A stretch of DNA of 64,000 bases, from positions 1 to 64,000 of the forward strand of contig JACQSX010000034.1 in the NCBI GenBank assembly GCA_016211105.1. Direction: 5' to 3'. The stretch's first letter is position 1; every line of letters starts with the position of its first letter. Below, in pieces: positions 22,681 to 31,620 of the stretch. This stretch comes from Acidobacteriota bacterium (GTDB lineage Bacteria; Acidobacteriota; UBA6911; JACQSX01). The position numbers and the translations under genes were made by a program. The notes beneath the pieces were generated by a model that did no database searches, was not told where the DNA came from, and worked only from the letters and a program-made list of their open reading frames with translations.

Positions 22681-23788
22681 ATGTGTCACTTTGCGTGAAA
22701 TCCACCTCCCTTTGGTTCAGTATTTTGAAACTAGTTTTGTTCGAACCGATGTTCGCAAGATCTTGTTGATCCAACTGCAAGCGGATGGCGTGAGTGGATG
22801 GGCGGAATGCACGGCGCCAGAAAACCCATACTATTGCCATGAAACGATTGACACCGCTTGGAGCATTATTACTCGCTTTATCGTGCCATTTATCTTAGCG
22901 GAGCAGATTGAACACGCTGTGTGCCTTCCTCGCCAGGTGAAGCAGATTCGAGGCAACAACATGGGGAAAGGCGCCGTGGAGGCGGGCTTGTGGGATTTGT
23001 TTGCACGTTGTCAGTCCAGGCCCTTATATCAAATGATCGGGGGAACCCGGTGTTCGATTGACTGCGGCGTTTCGCTCGGGATTCAAGAAGATCTTGAAAT
23101 CCTGTTGGATAAGATTGACAAGGAACTCGCTGCGGGATACCGCAAGATCAAAGTAAAGATCAAACCGGGATGGGATATAGCCGTAATCGAAAAGATTCGC
23201 GCCAAGTATCCAAAGGTCCCTCTGATGGTGGATGCCAACGGTGCCTATACCTCCAGAGACATAGATTGGTTGAGACAGTTGGATGATTTCAACCTGATGA
23301 TGATTGAGCAGCCGTTGCACTATGAGGACCTTATTGAACATGCTCAACTTCAGGCGCAGTTACGGACGCCGATCTGCTTGGACGAATCGATTCGCTCCTA
23401 CTATGACGCACGGGCGGCGTTAAATCTTGGAAGTTGCCGCGTCATGAACATCAAGCTGGGACGCGTTGGTGGTTTTGCCCAGGCCAAACGCATTCACGAC
23501 CTTTGTTTCGTCCAAGGGATTCCCGTATGGTGCGGCGGCATGTTGGAGTCGGGCATCGGCCGCTCGCATAATGTCGCCCTTTCCACTTTGCCCGGCTTCA
23601 CCATCCCGGGTGACGTTTCCGCCAGTCGCCGCTATTATCAAGAGGACACCACCACACATCCAATTGAGGTTTCGCCGCAAGGCCAAATTCAAGTTCCAAC
23701 TGGCCCCGGAACTGGCTATGAGGCCGACTTGCCGTTTATTGATCGTGTAACGGTCAAAGAAGAAAAGTTTTGGAGAAATGGCAAGTAG
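22670..23788 (+). CDS. menC: o-Succinylbenzoate synthase / N-acylamino acid racemase
   Basis: A 372-residue enolase-superfamily enzyme with the barrel residues of the MenC/NSAR group. The catalytic lysine motif is YRKIKVKIKPG (about 157-167), metal ligands are in LMVDANGAY, EQPL and CLDESI, and the second lysine is in MNIKLGRVGG. Members catalyse OSB synthesis for menaquinone, N-succinylamino acid racemisation, or both. The overlapping GNAT gene and the absence of other men genes favour the racemase. ATG 22670 is preceded by GGAG at the right distance. Confidence 0.85.
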   Translation: MRIECVTLREIHLPLVQYFETSFVRTDVRKILLIQLQADGVSGWAECTAPENPYYCHETIDTAWSIITRFIVPFILAEQIEHAVCLPRQVKQIRGNNMGKGAVEAGLWDLFARCQSRPLYQMIGGTRCSIDCGVSLGIQEDLEILLDKIDKELAAGYRKIKVKIKPGWDIAVIEKIRAKYPKVPLMVDANGAYTSRDIDWLRQLDDFNLMMIEQPLHYEDLIEHAQLQAQLRTPICLDESIRSYYDARAALNLGSCRVMNIKLGRVGGFAQAKRIHDLCFVQGIPVWCGGMLESGIGRSHNVALSTLPGFTIPGDVSASRRYYQEDTTTHPIEVSPQGQIQVPTGPGTGYEADLPFIDRVTVKEEKFWRNGK

Positions 23789-23868
23789 GCATTCCAAAAA
23801 TCGGAAATTCGGATATCCTGCGAAATAGTTCCCTGGCTGCAATCTGCCCGAGTAAAGTGTAAAGACAT

Positions 23869-23897
23869 TTGACGAGATTGGATAGAGGGCGTATAAG
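23869..23897 (+). promoter_or_regulatory. Sigma-70-type promoter of the kinase-regulator operon
   Basis: TTGACG (23869-23874) and TATAAG (23892-23897) are spaced by exactly 17 bases, five of six matches each. Transcription would start near 23904, 27 bases before the GTG start at 23931. This is one of the best-matched housekeeping-type promoters seen in the window. Confidence 0.7.
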
Positions 23898-23930
23898 AAA
23901 CATACAGTCTCTGAGAAGCTTAAGGATAAC

Positions 23931-26066
23931 GTGGTAAAGAGTCTGAAGAATAAGCTGTTACTCTATATTCTCCCATCTTCCCTGGTCCCATTGATTTTCA
24001 TCTCCGTATTCTCGTACTTCCGCGCGCAGAAACGAATTACCGAAGACCGGATCACACTGTATCTGGAACAAATTGCGCAGGATACGGCTGACAAGATCGA
24101 CTTGACGCTCTTGGAAAAGCGGGAGGAAGCCCTTGCCATGGAACTCAACGACGTCTTTGCGGAAGCGGTGGAACATCCGCAGGCCGTTCGACAGGCGCAG
24201 AGCTTGTTAGACCAGATGATCCTGCTTCATCAAGTGTATGACCTGATTTTAGTGTTCGACACCGACGGGAAAATGCGGCTATGTAACACCCGCAGCCGAC
24301 AGGGCGACCGGTTTGCGGAAAAGGGGGTTTCCGTTTTGTTGCGCATGAAACCTTCTTTGTCGGAAGAGTGGTTTGAAGTTGCGACGGGCGGCAATGTGGG
24401 CTATCTGGACTGGCACCAGTCACCCTTTGTTCAGGCTGTATACGACTACCAGAGCCAGGACGTCATGAACCAGTACCAGATCGGATTTGCGGTTCCCATT
24501 CGGAGCAGAATCACGCAGAGGACGATGGGTGTACTGCTGACCCTGATCAACTGGCAATACATCCAGGAGATCTTGGATCAGGTCGAAAAAGACTTGAGTG
24601 CCCACCAATTGAAATCTGGCTACGCATTCTTGTTTAAGAACGACCATAACACAATTATCGGGCATAAGTACCGTAAGAACAGAAACTACACGCATGTGGA
24701 CCCGCAGGAAGCGCCGCAGGACAACTATGGCACTCGATTGGTTGAGGATCATCATCTCCAAAACCTTAGAGATGCCCTTGTGCGAACCGAAAGACACTAT
24801 GACTACGAATATCCACCGGGCACGAAGAAGATTTCTGGTTTGGCGACGATTGACTCGTTTTTCAATTGGACCTGCGGCGTAGGGATTGACTATTCGGACA
24901 TCTTTGCGCCCGTCAATGAGATGCGTAATGTGCTGTTCTTTGCCACCATTTTCTCAGCAGCCTTGGTGATTTCCCTGGTCTATATCATCAGCGGCGGCAT
25001 TACGGTCCCCTTGAAGAAGTTGACTTCGACCGCAGCCGTGATTTCGGCCGGGGACTTTAGTGGGCGCGTGGATGTGCGCACAGGTGATGAGTTGGAAGAA
25101 CTGGCACAAACCTTCAATGAGATGGCAGCGTCATTGGAAGAACGGAGTGAGGCGCTGCTGGAACTGAATCGTAATCTGGAACGCATCGTTCGGGAGCGTA
25201 CCACCGCCTTGCAGCAGTCAAACGCGGAATTGAACACCGCCTATCAGGAATTACAGCAAACACAATCCCAGTTAATCCAGTCTGAGAAAATGGCTTCTCT
25301 CGGCCAACTTGTAGCGGGAATTGCTCATGAGATAAGAAACCCTTTAAATTTTATTTACGGAAACACCGAGTTTCTACGTGCGTATGTCACGAAGTTGATC
25401 AACCTGTTATCTCGGTATGAGAGTGTCGAATCGCTCAACGAACAGGATCGAAACCGCCTCGCTCTGGAAAAGCAATCGATCAACTTCGACTTCCTGGTGG
25501 AGGACTTGAATAACCTGATCGAGAATTTTGAAGAAGGCGCAAAGCGCATCAACGCAATTATCTCCGATTTACGGAGCTTCTCCCGCATGGACAGCCACCA
25601 GGTAGTTGATACGGACGTAGAGGCTTCGATCGAAGTGGCGCTGAGCCTGCTGAAGAATCTTTATCGTGACCGCATCGAAATCCATCGCCGATACACTCCG
25701 GTGCCAAAGATTCGCGCTTATGCGGGTCCCTTGGGACAGGTCTTTATGAATGTTCTCAGCAACGCCTGCCAGGCAATTCCAGATAGGGGGGATGTATGGA
25801 TTCGGACTTATTCAAAGGATGGAAACGTGGTAGTGGAGTTCGAAGACAACGGTTGTGGCATTCGCAGCGAGCACCTGCACAAAATTTTTGAGCCTTTCTT
25901 CACTACCAAGAAGACAGGTGAAGGAACAGGACTCGGTTTGAGCATCAGTTATGGGATCATCAAACAACATAATGGACAGGTATTGGTCGAGAGCACACCG
26001 GGGAAGGGAACGACGTTTCAAATAATTCTTCCCATAGGGATGGAACCTCAGAGTGGAGCAGCATGA
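23931..26066 (+). CDS. Membrane sensor histidine kinase
   Basis: A 711-residue kinase. One N-terminal helix (about 8-28), a large periplasmic Cache-like sensory region (about 30-335), a second helix (about 345-368) and a HAMP domain lead into a long coiled coil. The catalytic part has phospho-acceptor H466 in GIAHEIRNPLNF and a HATPase domain (NVLSNACQAIPDRG, EDNGCGI, GEGTGLGLSISYG). GTG 23931 has AAGGA six bases upstream. It overlaps the response regulator gene by four bases (ATGA). The ligand is unknown. Confidence 0.92.
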   Translation: MVKSLKNKLLLYILPSSLVPLIFISVFSYFRAQKRITEDRITLYLEQIAQDTADKIDLTLLEKREEALAMELNDVFAEAVEHPQAVRQAQSLLDQMILLHQVYDLILVFDTDGKMRLCNTRSRQGDRFAEKGVSVLLRMKPSLSEEWFEVATGGNVGYLDWHQSPFVQAVYDYQSQDVMNQYQIGFAVPIRSRITQRTMGVLLTLINWQYIQEILDQVEKDLSAHQLKSGYAFLFKNDHNTIIGHKYRKNRNYTHVDPQEAPQDNYGTRLVEDHHLQNLRDALVRTERHYDYEYPPGTKKISGLATIDSFFNWTCGVGIDYSDIFAPVNEMRNVLFFATIFSAALVISLVYIISGGITVPLKKLTSTAAVISAGDFSGRVDVRTGDELEELAQTFNEMAASLEERSEALLELNRNLERIVRERTTALQQSNAELNTAYQELQQTQSQLIQSEKMASLGQLVAGIAHEIRNPLNFIYGNTEFLRAYVTKLINLLSRYESVESLNEQDRNRLALEKQSINFDFLVEDLNNLIENFEEGAKRINAIISDLRSFSRMDSHQVVDTDVEASIEVALSLLKNLYRDRIEIHRRYTPVPKIRAYAGPLGQVFMNVLSNACQAIPDRGDVWIRTYSKDGNVVVEFEDNGCGIRSEHLHKIFEPFFTTKKTGEGTGLGLSISYGIIKQHNGQVLVESTPGKGTTFQIILPIGMEPQSGAA

Positions 26067-27493
26067 AGCATTACAAGATATTGGTAGTGGATGACGAACC
26101 CGCGAATCTGCAAAAACTAAAACGGGCTTTTGTCGAGGAATATCACGTATTAAGTGCATGTTCCGGTGAGGAGGCGCTGAAAATTCTGCGAGCAGAACCG
26201 GTAGATGCGATCATCACGGATCAGAAAATGCCGGGAATGTCTGGTGTAGAGTTACTGGAGAAAAGCATCGGTCTTAACGCGGAAATCATTCGTATCGTGC
26301 TGACCGGCTACACCGAAGTGGAGGATCTAATCGAGGCCATCAATACTGGCCGCGTATATAAGTACATCACTAAGCCGTGGGAGCCGATGAATTTGCGTAT
26401 CACCCTTCGCAAGGCGTTGGAGCAGTTGGAGCTGACGAGGGAAAACCGTAGGCTGAGCGCCGAGCTGGAGAAAGTCAACGAGAAGCTGCGTCGTGAAAAT
26501 GAGCTTCTGAAGAGCCAGGTGGAAGCTTATTTTGAACCGGACAACATCATTTACAAAAGCCGTGCCATGCGCGAGATTTTGTCCTTATTGTCCCGCGTCG
26601 TGCAGACGGATTCGACTGTTTTGGTCCAGGGAGAGACGGGGACGGGCAAGGAATTGGTTGCCCGCTACATTCATCAGAAGAGCAGGCGAGCGAATGAAAT
26701 CTTTATTCCGGTCAATTGCGGAGCGATCGCGAAAGAACTGGCCGAAAGTGAATTCTTTGGCCATGTCAAAGGAGCTTTTACCGGGGCTACCGCTGGAAAG
26801 AAGGGCTTCTTTGAAATGGCGGATCGCGGAACACTATTCCTGGATGAAATCGGCGAGGCCCCGCAGGATCTGCAGGTGAAACTTTTGCGAGTTTTCGAAG
26901 ATAGTTTAATTCAGCCAGTGGGGTCACAAAAGCCACGCGAAGTCGACGTGCGCATCGTTGCCAGCACGAACCGAAATCTGCGCGAGGAGACGGAAAAGGG
27001 CAATTTTCGTCAAGACCTGTTTTATCGCATCAATGTTTTCTCCATTTACATCCCTCCTTTGCGAGCGCGCAAAGAGGATGTCCGACCATTAGCGGAGTAT
27101 TTTATGCGCCGCATGGCCTCCCAGTTGAACAAGAAAAGTCTTCAGTTGTCTCCGGAAACGATTTTCATCTTCGAGAATTACCATTGGCCGGGCAATGTTC
27201 GGGAGCTGGAGAATGAAGTCGAGCGTATGGTGATTTTAGCCGATGGCGGACTGCTCATGCCTGATTTGATCTCCGACCCTGTGCGTGCCGGGAGAAACAA
27301 GGCGCGGAAGTCCGACAGCCTGAAAGAGCAGATTGGAGAATTAGAAAAGAGAATGATTTTAGATACCTTAAATACGTGCTACCAGAACAAAAGTCAGGCA
27401 GCGCGCGCCCTGGGCATAAGCCGCCAGACCCTAATCACTAAATTAAGGAAGATCCAGACGATCATTGCCAGTGGAAATGATTCCGGCCAGTAA
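26063..27493 (+). CDS. Sigma-54 dependent response regulator
   Basis: A 476-residue NtrC-family activator. The receiver has phospho-acceptor D53 in [12 protein letters not shown] charged coiled-coil linker (about 120-155) connects it to the AAA+ domain with Walker A GETGTGKE at 190-197 and a perfect GAFTGA loop at 237-242. A Fis-type helix-turn-helix closes the protein ([22 protein letters not shown]). The linker and WEP-containing receiver C-terminus resemble hydrogenase-type regulators such as HoxA. It is co-translated with the upstream kinase. Targets are unknown. Confidence 0.92.
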   Translation: MKHYKILVVDDEPANLQKLKRAFVEEYHVLSACSGEEALKILRAEPVDAIITDQKMPGMSGVELLEKSIGLNAEIIRIVLTGYTEVEDLIEAINTGRVYKYITKPWEPMNLRITLRKALEQLELTRENRRLSAELEKVNEKLRRENELLKSQVEAYFEPDNIIYKSRAMREILSLLSRVVQTDSTVLVQGETGTGKELVARYIHQKSRRANEIFIPVNCGAIAKELAESEFFGHVKGAFTGATAGKKGFFEMADRGTLFLDEIGEAPQDLQVKLLRVFEDSLIQPVGSQKPREVDVRIVASTNRNLREETEKGNFRQDLFYRINVFSIYIPPLRARKEDVRPLAEYFMRRMASQLNKKSLQLSPETIFIFENYHWPGNVRELENEVERMVILADGGLLMPDLISDPVRAGRNKARKSDSLKEQIGELEKRMILDTLNTCYQNKSQAARALGISRQTLITKLRKIQTIIASGNDSGQ

Positions 27494-27523
27494 AAGTACC
27501 TGTCTAAGTTTTTCTTGCAATTG

Positions 27524-27619
27524 TCCAATAACTAGACATGAAGGGTAACTACCTGTTTGAAAAAGCAAAACACAAGTCTTAAATGGAGTTTTGCTTCGCA
27601 GAAATGTCTAAACATTGGA
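27524..27619. repeat. Nested inverted repeats upstream of the ECF sigma gene
   Basis: Outer arms TCCAATAACTAGACAT (27524-27539) and ATGTCTAAACATTGGA (27604-27619) are complementary at 13 of 16 positions. Inside them is a perfect 9-bp pair, AAGCAAAAC (27563-27571) and GTTTTGCTT (27588-27596). The whole element lies between the response regulator and the ECF sigma factor. No T tract follows the inner hairpin, so it does not look like a classical terminator. Confidence 0.5.
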
Positions 27620-27756
27620 TAGGGCTCAGCGGAGTGATTCGTATGCATAAAGTAACTATCTGAGGATAAACAGTTTCGACCGGTGGTCCCTCTTACCAAA
27701 AGTGGCCGTTTTGTTGCGTTCATCCAGTTCTGGAAAGCAGCGAAAAGGAGGAATTT

Positions 27757-28341
27757 ATGGGCACACACATGTTCTTACTGGCGAAAGATGAGATCGCTTT
27801 GGTGGAGCGCTGCCGCCGCCAAGATTCTGGAGCGTATGATGAATTTTGTGATCGCTTTTCGCGTGCTATTCACCGAATTGCGCTGCGTATTTTGAAGGAT
27901 GAAAGTGCTGCGCAGGATGCTGTCCAGGAAACCTTAATGAATGTATTTCGCGCGATGGCGCGCTTCCGTGGAGAAGCAAAAATTAGCACATGGCTTAACC
28001 GCATTACAACCAATGTATGCCTTGAAATCCTGCGGCGCGATAAGAAACGGAAGGAAGATTCATTCGAGACGGTGCAAAACTTTCTTGCGGATTCCTTGAC
28101 TCACCCCGACAGCCCCTTCGATACAGTTTACCAGCAAGAGCTCGGTACGCGACTGGAATATTCCTTACAGCGGGTAAGCCTGAAGCAACGGCAGGTCGTC
28201 AGGATGCATGATCTGGAAGGTTTTACGATTAAAGAAATTGCGCAGATCCTAAATATTTCTCAGGGAACTGTAAAATCAAGACTGTTTTACGGGCGGCAAG
28301 AGTGTCGGCGCCATCTGAATCGATCGGAAAAAATCCACTGA
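27757..28341 (+). CDS. ECF-type RNA polymerase sigma factor
   Basis: A 194-residue sigma-70 family protein with only regions 2 and 4. Region 2 (about residues 25-92) includes DAVQETLMNVFRAMARFRGEA. Region 4 (about 132-185) includes the helix-turn-helix FTIKEIAQILNISQGTVKSRLF. The start is fixed by AAAGGAGG just before ATG 27757. No anti-sigma factor gene follows, so how it is held inactive cannot be read here. It may act with the upstream two-component pair. Confidence 0.92.
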   Translation: MGTHMFLLAKDEIALVERCRRQDSGAYDEFCDRFSRAIHRIALRILKDESAAQDAVQETLMNVFRAMARFRGEAKISTWLNRITTNVCLEILRRDKKRKEDSFETVQNFLADSLTHPDSPFDTVYQQELGTRLEYSLQRVSLKQRQVVRMHDLEGFTIKEIAQILNISQGTVKSRLFYGRQECRRHLNRSEKIH

Positions 28342-28439
28342 GTTAGCGTCGCTTCCTGAATCGAGGTACTAAGCCTTTGCGACGCCGGGCTCGATGTTAT
28401 CACCGAGTGCTGGTCCCTCCACATCCGTGCGATGCCGTA

Positions 28440-28448
28440 TGGTATAAT
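28440..28448 (+). promoter_or_regulatory. Extended -10 promoter with a very short leader
   Basis: TGGTATAAT is a perfect extended -10 element (TG-N-TATAAT). The -35 region is poor, which an extended -10 can tolerate. Transcription should start near 28455, leaving about ten bases without a ribosome-binding site before ATG 28466. Confidence 0.5.
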
Positions 28449-28465
28449 TTAAAATCTTACCACAC

Positions 28466-29269
28466 ATGAAGCACTATCGCGCAAGAGTCCGGTCCGCTGC
28501 AAAGATGTGCCCCTGGCTCTTTTTCGATGTGAAGTTCGACATTCGAGACATTCGTACTTGTACGTGCGAGACATTGGAACGGAACTTCCAAGCAGAGATG
28601 ATTCCGTGGGATGATGATCTCGTCTGGACTCCCGATATGGTCGTCGAACATGGGAGGAATTTTCTCCATGAGAACGCCGAGCCGATTGCTGCTCCGGTTA
28701 ACTTTCAAAGTGATGCGCTCGATAGTCGCTGGACGAATAAGTTTGTTGAATATCTGATGCGCCACTACAAGATTTTGGTGCACCGGAACACATGTTACGA
28801 TCTCTACTCCAGCCCGTCTGAGTCAATCGAGGATTTTCGTGTTCGCTGTCGGGACTACGCGTCTCAGGAGATGAGCGATGCTTTCCGAGTGGTCGCCGAT
28901 CGTTACCTTCGCAGATTGCTACAGGTGGTAGAGTCTTGGGAGCGAGCCGCGGAAGCGTCCAATAGCGACCCAAAAGAAACCTCTCAAATCAGGCTGGAAT
29001 TCAACCGATCATTCCTGGAGTTAAAGGAACGCATTGCCGCAGTATGTCTGGATCCGGAATTTACTGCTTCTAAGGCCGTCGCTTCTCGCTCCGAGCTGGA
29101 GAATTTGGAGGTGAAAGAAAAGTTGGAAACATTGGAGAGGGAACTCGATCTCGAAACGGCTCAGTTGAAGCAGAATTATCGTCAGCGAGTGGAATCAATT
29201 GATCCATTTCCGCTTCCGCTGATTCTGCATCAAATCGACATCGTTGAGACGGCCGTTCTCTGGCAGTGA
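28466..29269 (+). CDS. Conserved-looking hypothetical protein with C-terminal coiled coil
   Basis: A 267-residue soluble protein that I do not recognise. It has no signal peptide or membrane helix. The N-terminal third holds three scattered Cys (CPW, CTC) and is Trp/Asp-rich. The C-terminal half is helical, with heptad-like stretches (LENLEVKEKLETLERELDLETAQLKQNY, about 212-240). That half faintly recalls the tail found after HerA-like ATPase domains in other proteins, but no ATPase motif is present. It lies 60 bases before mnmA and may share its transcript. Confidence 0.7.
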   Translation: MKHYRARVRSAAKMCPWLFFDVKFDIRDIRTCTCETLERNFQAEMIPWDDDLVWTPDMVVEHGRNFLHENAEPIAAPVNFQSDALDSRWTNKFVEYLMRHYKILVHRNTCYDLYSSPSESIEDFRVRCRDYASQEMSDAFRVVADRYLRRLLQVVESWERAAEASNSDPKETSQIRLEFNRSFLELKERIAAVCLDPEFTASKAVASRSELENLEVKEKLETLERELDLETAQLKQNYRQRVESIDPFPLPLILHQIDIVETAVLWQ

Positions 29270-29329
29270 GGCGATTTCTTGAGTCGAAACGAGGGGAAGT
29301 CGAGAGTTAAATCATTTCCGAGAAGGGCA

Positions 29330-30445
29330 ATGCCGCGCATATTGGTCGCTATGAGTGGCGGGGTTGACAGCTCTACCGTAGCCGCGCTGTTAGTGGAGCA
29401 GGGATTCGATGTTGTCGGCTGTTCAATGCAGTTATGGGATCAATCTCGCAATCATGGCCAAGCCAGTCATGGACGGTGCTGTGCATTAGACGATGTGTAT
29501 GACGCCCGCCGTGTGGCGGAACAACTGGCGATTCCTTTTTATGTCCTAAACTTGCAGGAGGCATTCCGCGAGTCCGTGGTGGTGCCGTTCGTGCGCGACT
29601 ATCTTTCCGGTAGGACACCGATCCCATGTGTGAGGTGCAATACTTTTCTCAAATTCAACCGATTGATTCAATTTGCACGGAGTATTGGAGCCGAAAAGGT
29701 GGCTACAGGTCACTATGCGCGTATTGCGCGTAATGGAGAGGAATTGGAGCTGCGCAAGGGGATTGATCCCGCCAAAGATCAGGCCTATTTCCTCTTTGAA
29801 CTGACTCAACTGCAGCTAGCTCAGATTGTTTTTCCGCTGGGGGAGAGAACGAAGGCGGATACACGCCGTCTTGCAGCAGAGAGAAAGATTGTCACAGCGC
29901 GAAAACCAGACAGCCAGGAATTGTGTTTTGTGTCTGATGACGATTATGGAGCTTTCATACAGCGACACGCGGCGGAGTTGCTCGACGATGCAACCGGGAA
30001 TCTCATTGCTCCAGTTTTGTCGCGGGGACCGATCCAATCTATTTCCGGCCAACACTTGGGCGAACATCGGGGGAGCGCAAGGTACACGGTTGGGCAACGA
30101 AAGGGCTTGGGCATCAGCAACGAGAAGCCCCTTTATGTTCTCTCCGTCGATGCCGTGACGAATGCCGTAATCGTGGGAGAAAAAGAGGCACTGCTGTGTC
30201 GTCAATTCGCGGTGGAAAAGGTACACTGGATTTCCGGACACGCGCCGGTGGATCCGGTGCGCTGTGATATCAAGATTCGCTCCAGACACCGGGAAGCACC
30301 AGCCACCATTACTCCACGGCCGGAACGGTGTTGTAGAGTTCAATTCGAGGAACCGCAGTACTCCGTTACACCCGGCCAAGCTGCTGTTTTTTATCAGGGA
30401 GACAGGGTGTTGGGTGGTGGATGGATCTGTCATCGGGGGTTATGA
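29330..30445 (+). CDS. mnmA: tRNA-specific 2-thiouridylase MnmA
   Basis: A 371-residue enzyme that thiolates U34 of Lys, Glu and Gln tRNAs. The PP-loop motif SGGVDSS is at residues 9-15. The two catalytic cysteines are visible as C100 in CVRCN and C199 in [11 protein letters not shown], with the C-terminal beta domain after that. ATG 29330 is chosen for the N-terminus [11 protein letters not shown] and a GAAGGG just upstream; an upstream TTG would add an unlike extension. The stop overlaps lpxB by four bases. Confidence 0.96.
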   Translation: MPRILVAMSGGVDSSTVAALLVEQGFDVVGCSMQLWDQSRNHGQASHGRCCALDDVYDARRVAEQLAIPFYVLNLQEAFRESVVVPFVRDYLSGRTPIPCVRCNTFLKFNRLIQFARSIGAEKVATGHYARIARNGEELELRKGIDPAKDQAYFLFELTQLQLAQIVFPLGERTKADTRRLAAERKIVTARKPDSQELCFVSDDDYGAFIQRHAAELLDDATGNLIAPVLSRGPIQSISGQHLGEHRGSARYTVGQRKGLGISNEKPLYVLSVDAVTNAVIVGEKEALLCRQFAVEKVHWISGHAPVDPVRCDIKIRSRHREAPATITPRPERCCRVQFEEPQYSVTPGQAAVFYQGDRVLGGGWICHRGL

Positions 30446-31620
30446 ATTCTCCCCGCCCCGGGATCTCTATTCTAGTGGTGGTCGGCGAAGCCTCCGGCGA
30501 CCTGCACGCGTTCCAATTGTGTAAGTGCATTCAGGAACAGGCCGGTCAACCGGTGCAAGTATGGGGAAGCGGTGGAGACCAATTGGCGACATTGGGCGCA
30601 CGACTGCTTGCGGCATCACATCAATTGGCCGCGATTGGCCCAATTGCGGCGGTCCGTCAATTACACCGCTATTACGGGTTATACCGTTCTATTCTAAGAG
30701 AGGTGGCAATCCGGTCTCCCGACCTTGTGATATTGGTGGATTTTCCCGATTTCAACTTGCCATTGGCGCGTGCCCTCAGAAAAAGGACCGTCGCGCCTAT
30801 CGTCTATTTCATCAGCCCGCAGGTTTGGGCGTGGCGCAGAGGCCGAGTACGGAGGATCCGCCGCACAATCGACAAGATGATTGTGCTGTTCCCGTTCGAG
30901 GTTGATTTTTACACAGCCCACGGTGTGCCGGTTGACTATTTCGGACATCCACTGGCGAATCGGGCATTGCCCGAAAGAAATCGCGACCTTTTTGCCCGGA
31001 GGCACAATTTCTGTGATAGCGATGTGCTTGTGGCAGTTCTGCCGGGAAGCCGTAGGCCGGAGATAGAGTCTATTCTGCCGGTAGTTTTGCGAGGAGCTGA
31101 ACTTCTTGACGAGATCGACAGGCAAAGACTTCAATTGGTAATCGCCCCTGCACCTCGCATGAGGAACGTGATAGAGAACGCAATAGATAAGTGGATATCG
31201 CGCTTTAGACATCGGCTAAAGATTGAGATCATTCAGGAGAACGAAGAAGTGCTGACACACTGTGACTACGGGCTCGTAAAAAGTGGGACTTCCACCCTGG
31301 AAGCCGCTCTGGCTGGTATCCCATTCTGTGTTATGTATCGCGGTTCTAGTGTAAGTTGGAATCTAGTCAGATACCTCGTGAAAACGGAACACTTCGCGTT
31401 GCCCAACCTGATTTTGAATGAGCGAGTTGTTCCCGAATTAATACAGCGAGAGGCTAACCCAAGAGCAGTTGCCGAGGTGCTCTCTTCGTTCTTACAGAAG
31501 GATCAAAAATGGGAGATTACTCGACAGAAATTAACGCAGGTAGGCGAGAAGCTCCGTGCCCAAGATCCTTACGGAGATGCTGCAAGGTCGGTGATAAGTC
31601 TGTTAAGGAATCACAGATGA
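30442..31620 (+). CDS. lpxB: Lipid-A-disaccharide synthase
   Basis: A 392-residue GT19 glycosyltransferase that joins UDP-diacylglucosamine and lipid X in lipid A synthesis. The N-terminal [12 protein letters not shown] motif, [33 protein letters not shown] and the C-terminal [12 protein letters not shown] region are all present. ATG 30442 overlaps the mnmA stop (ATGA); ATG 30421 is an alternative. Its presence shows that the organism makes lipid A and so has an LPS-type outer membrane. The next gene also overlaps by ATGA. Confidence 0.95.
   Translation: MNSPRPGISILVVVGEASGDLHAFQLCKCIQEQAGQPVQVWGSGGDQLATLGARLLAASHQLAAIGPIAAVRQLHRYYGLYRSILREVAIRSPDLVILVDFPDFNLPLARALRKRTVAPIVYFISPQVWAWRRGRVRRIRRTIDKMIVLFPFEVDFYTAHGVPVDYFGHPLANRALPERNRDLFARRHNFCDSDVLVAVLPGSRRPEIESILPVVLRGAELLDEIDRQRLQLVIAPAPRMRNVIENAIDKWISRFRHRLKIEIIQENEEVLTHCDYGLVKSGTSTLEAALAGIPFCVMYRGSSVSWNLVRYLVKTEHFALPNLILNERVVPELIQREANPRAVAEVLSSFLQKDQKWEITRQKLTQVGEKLRAQDPYGDAARSVISLLRNHR

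Noticed and set aside
31509-31616. N-terminal extension of the M1-like protein upstream of base 31617
   Set aside because: It lies inside lpxB in another frame, and the ATG overlapping the lpxB stop has both a ribosome-binding site and a signal peptide right after it.
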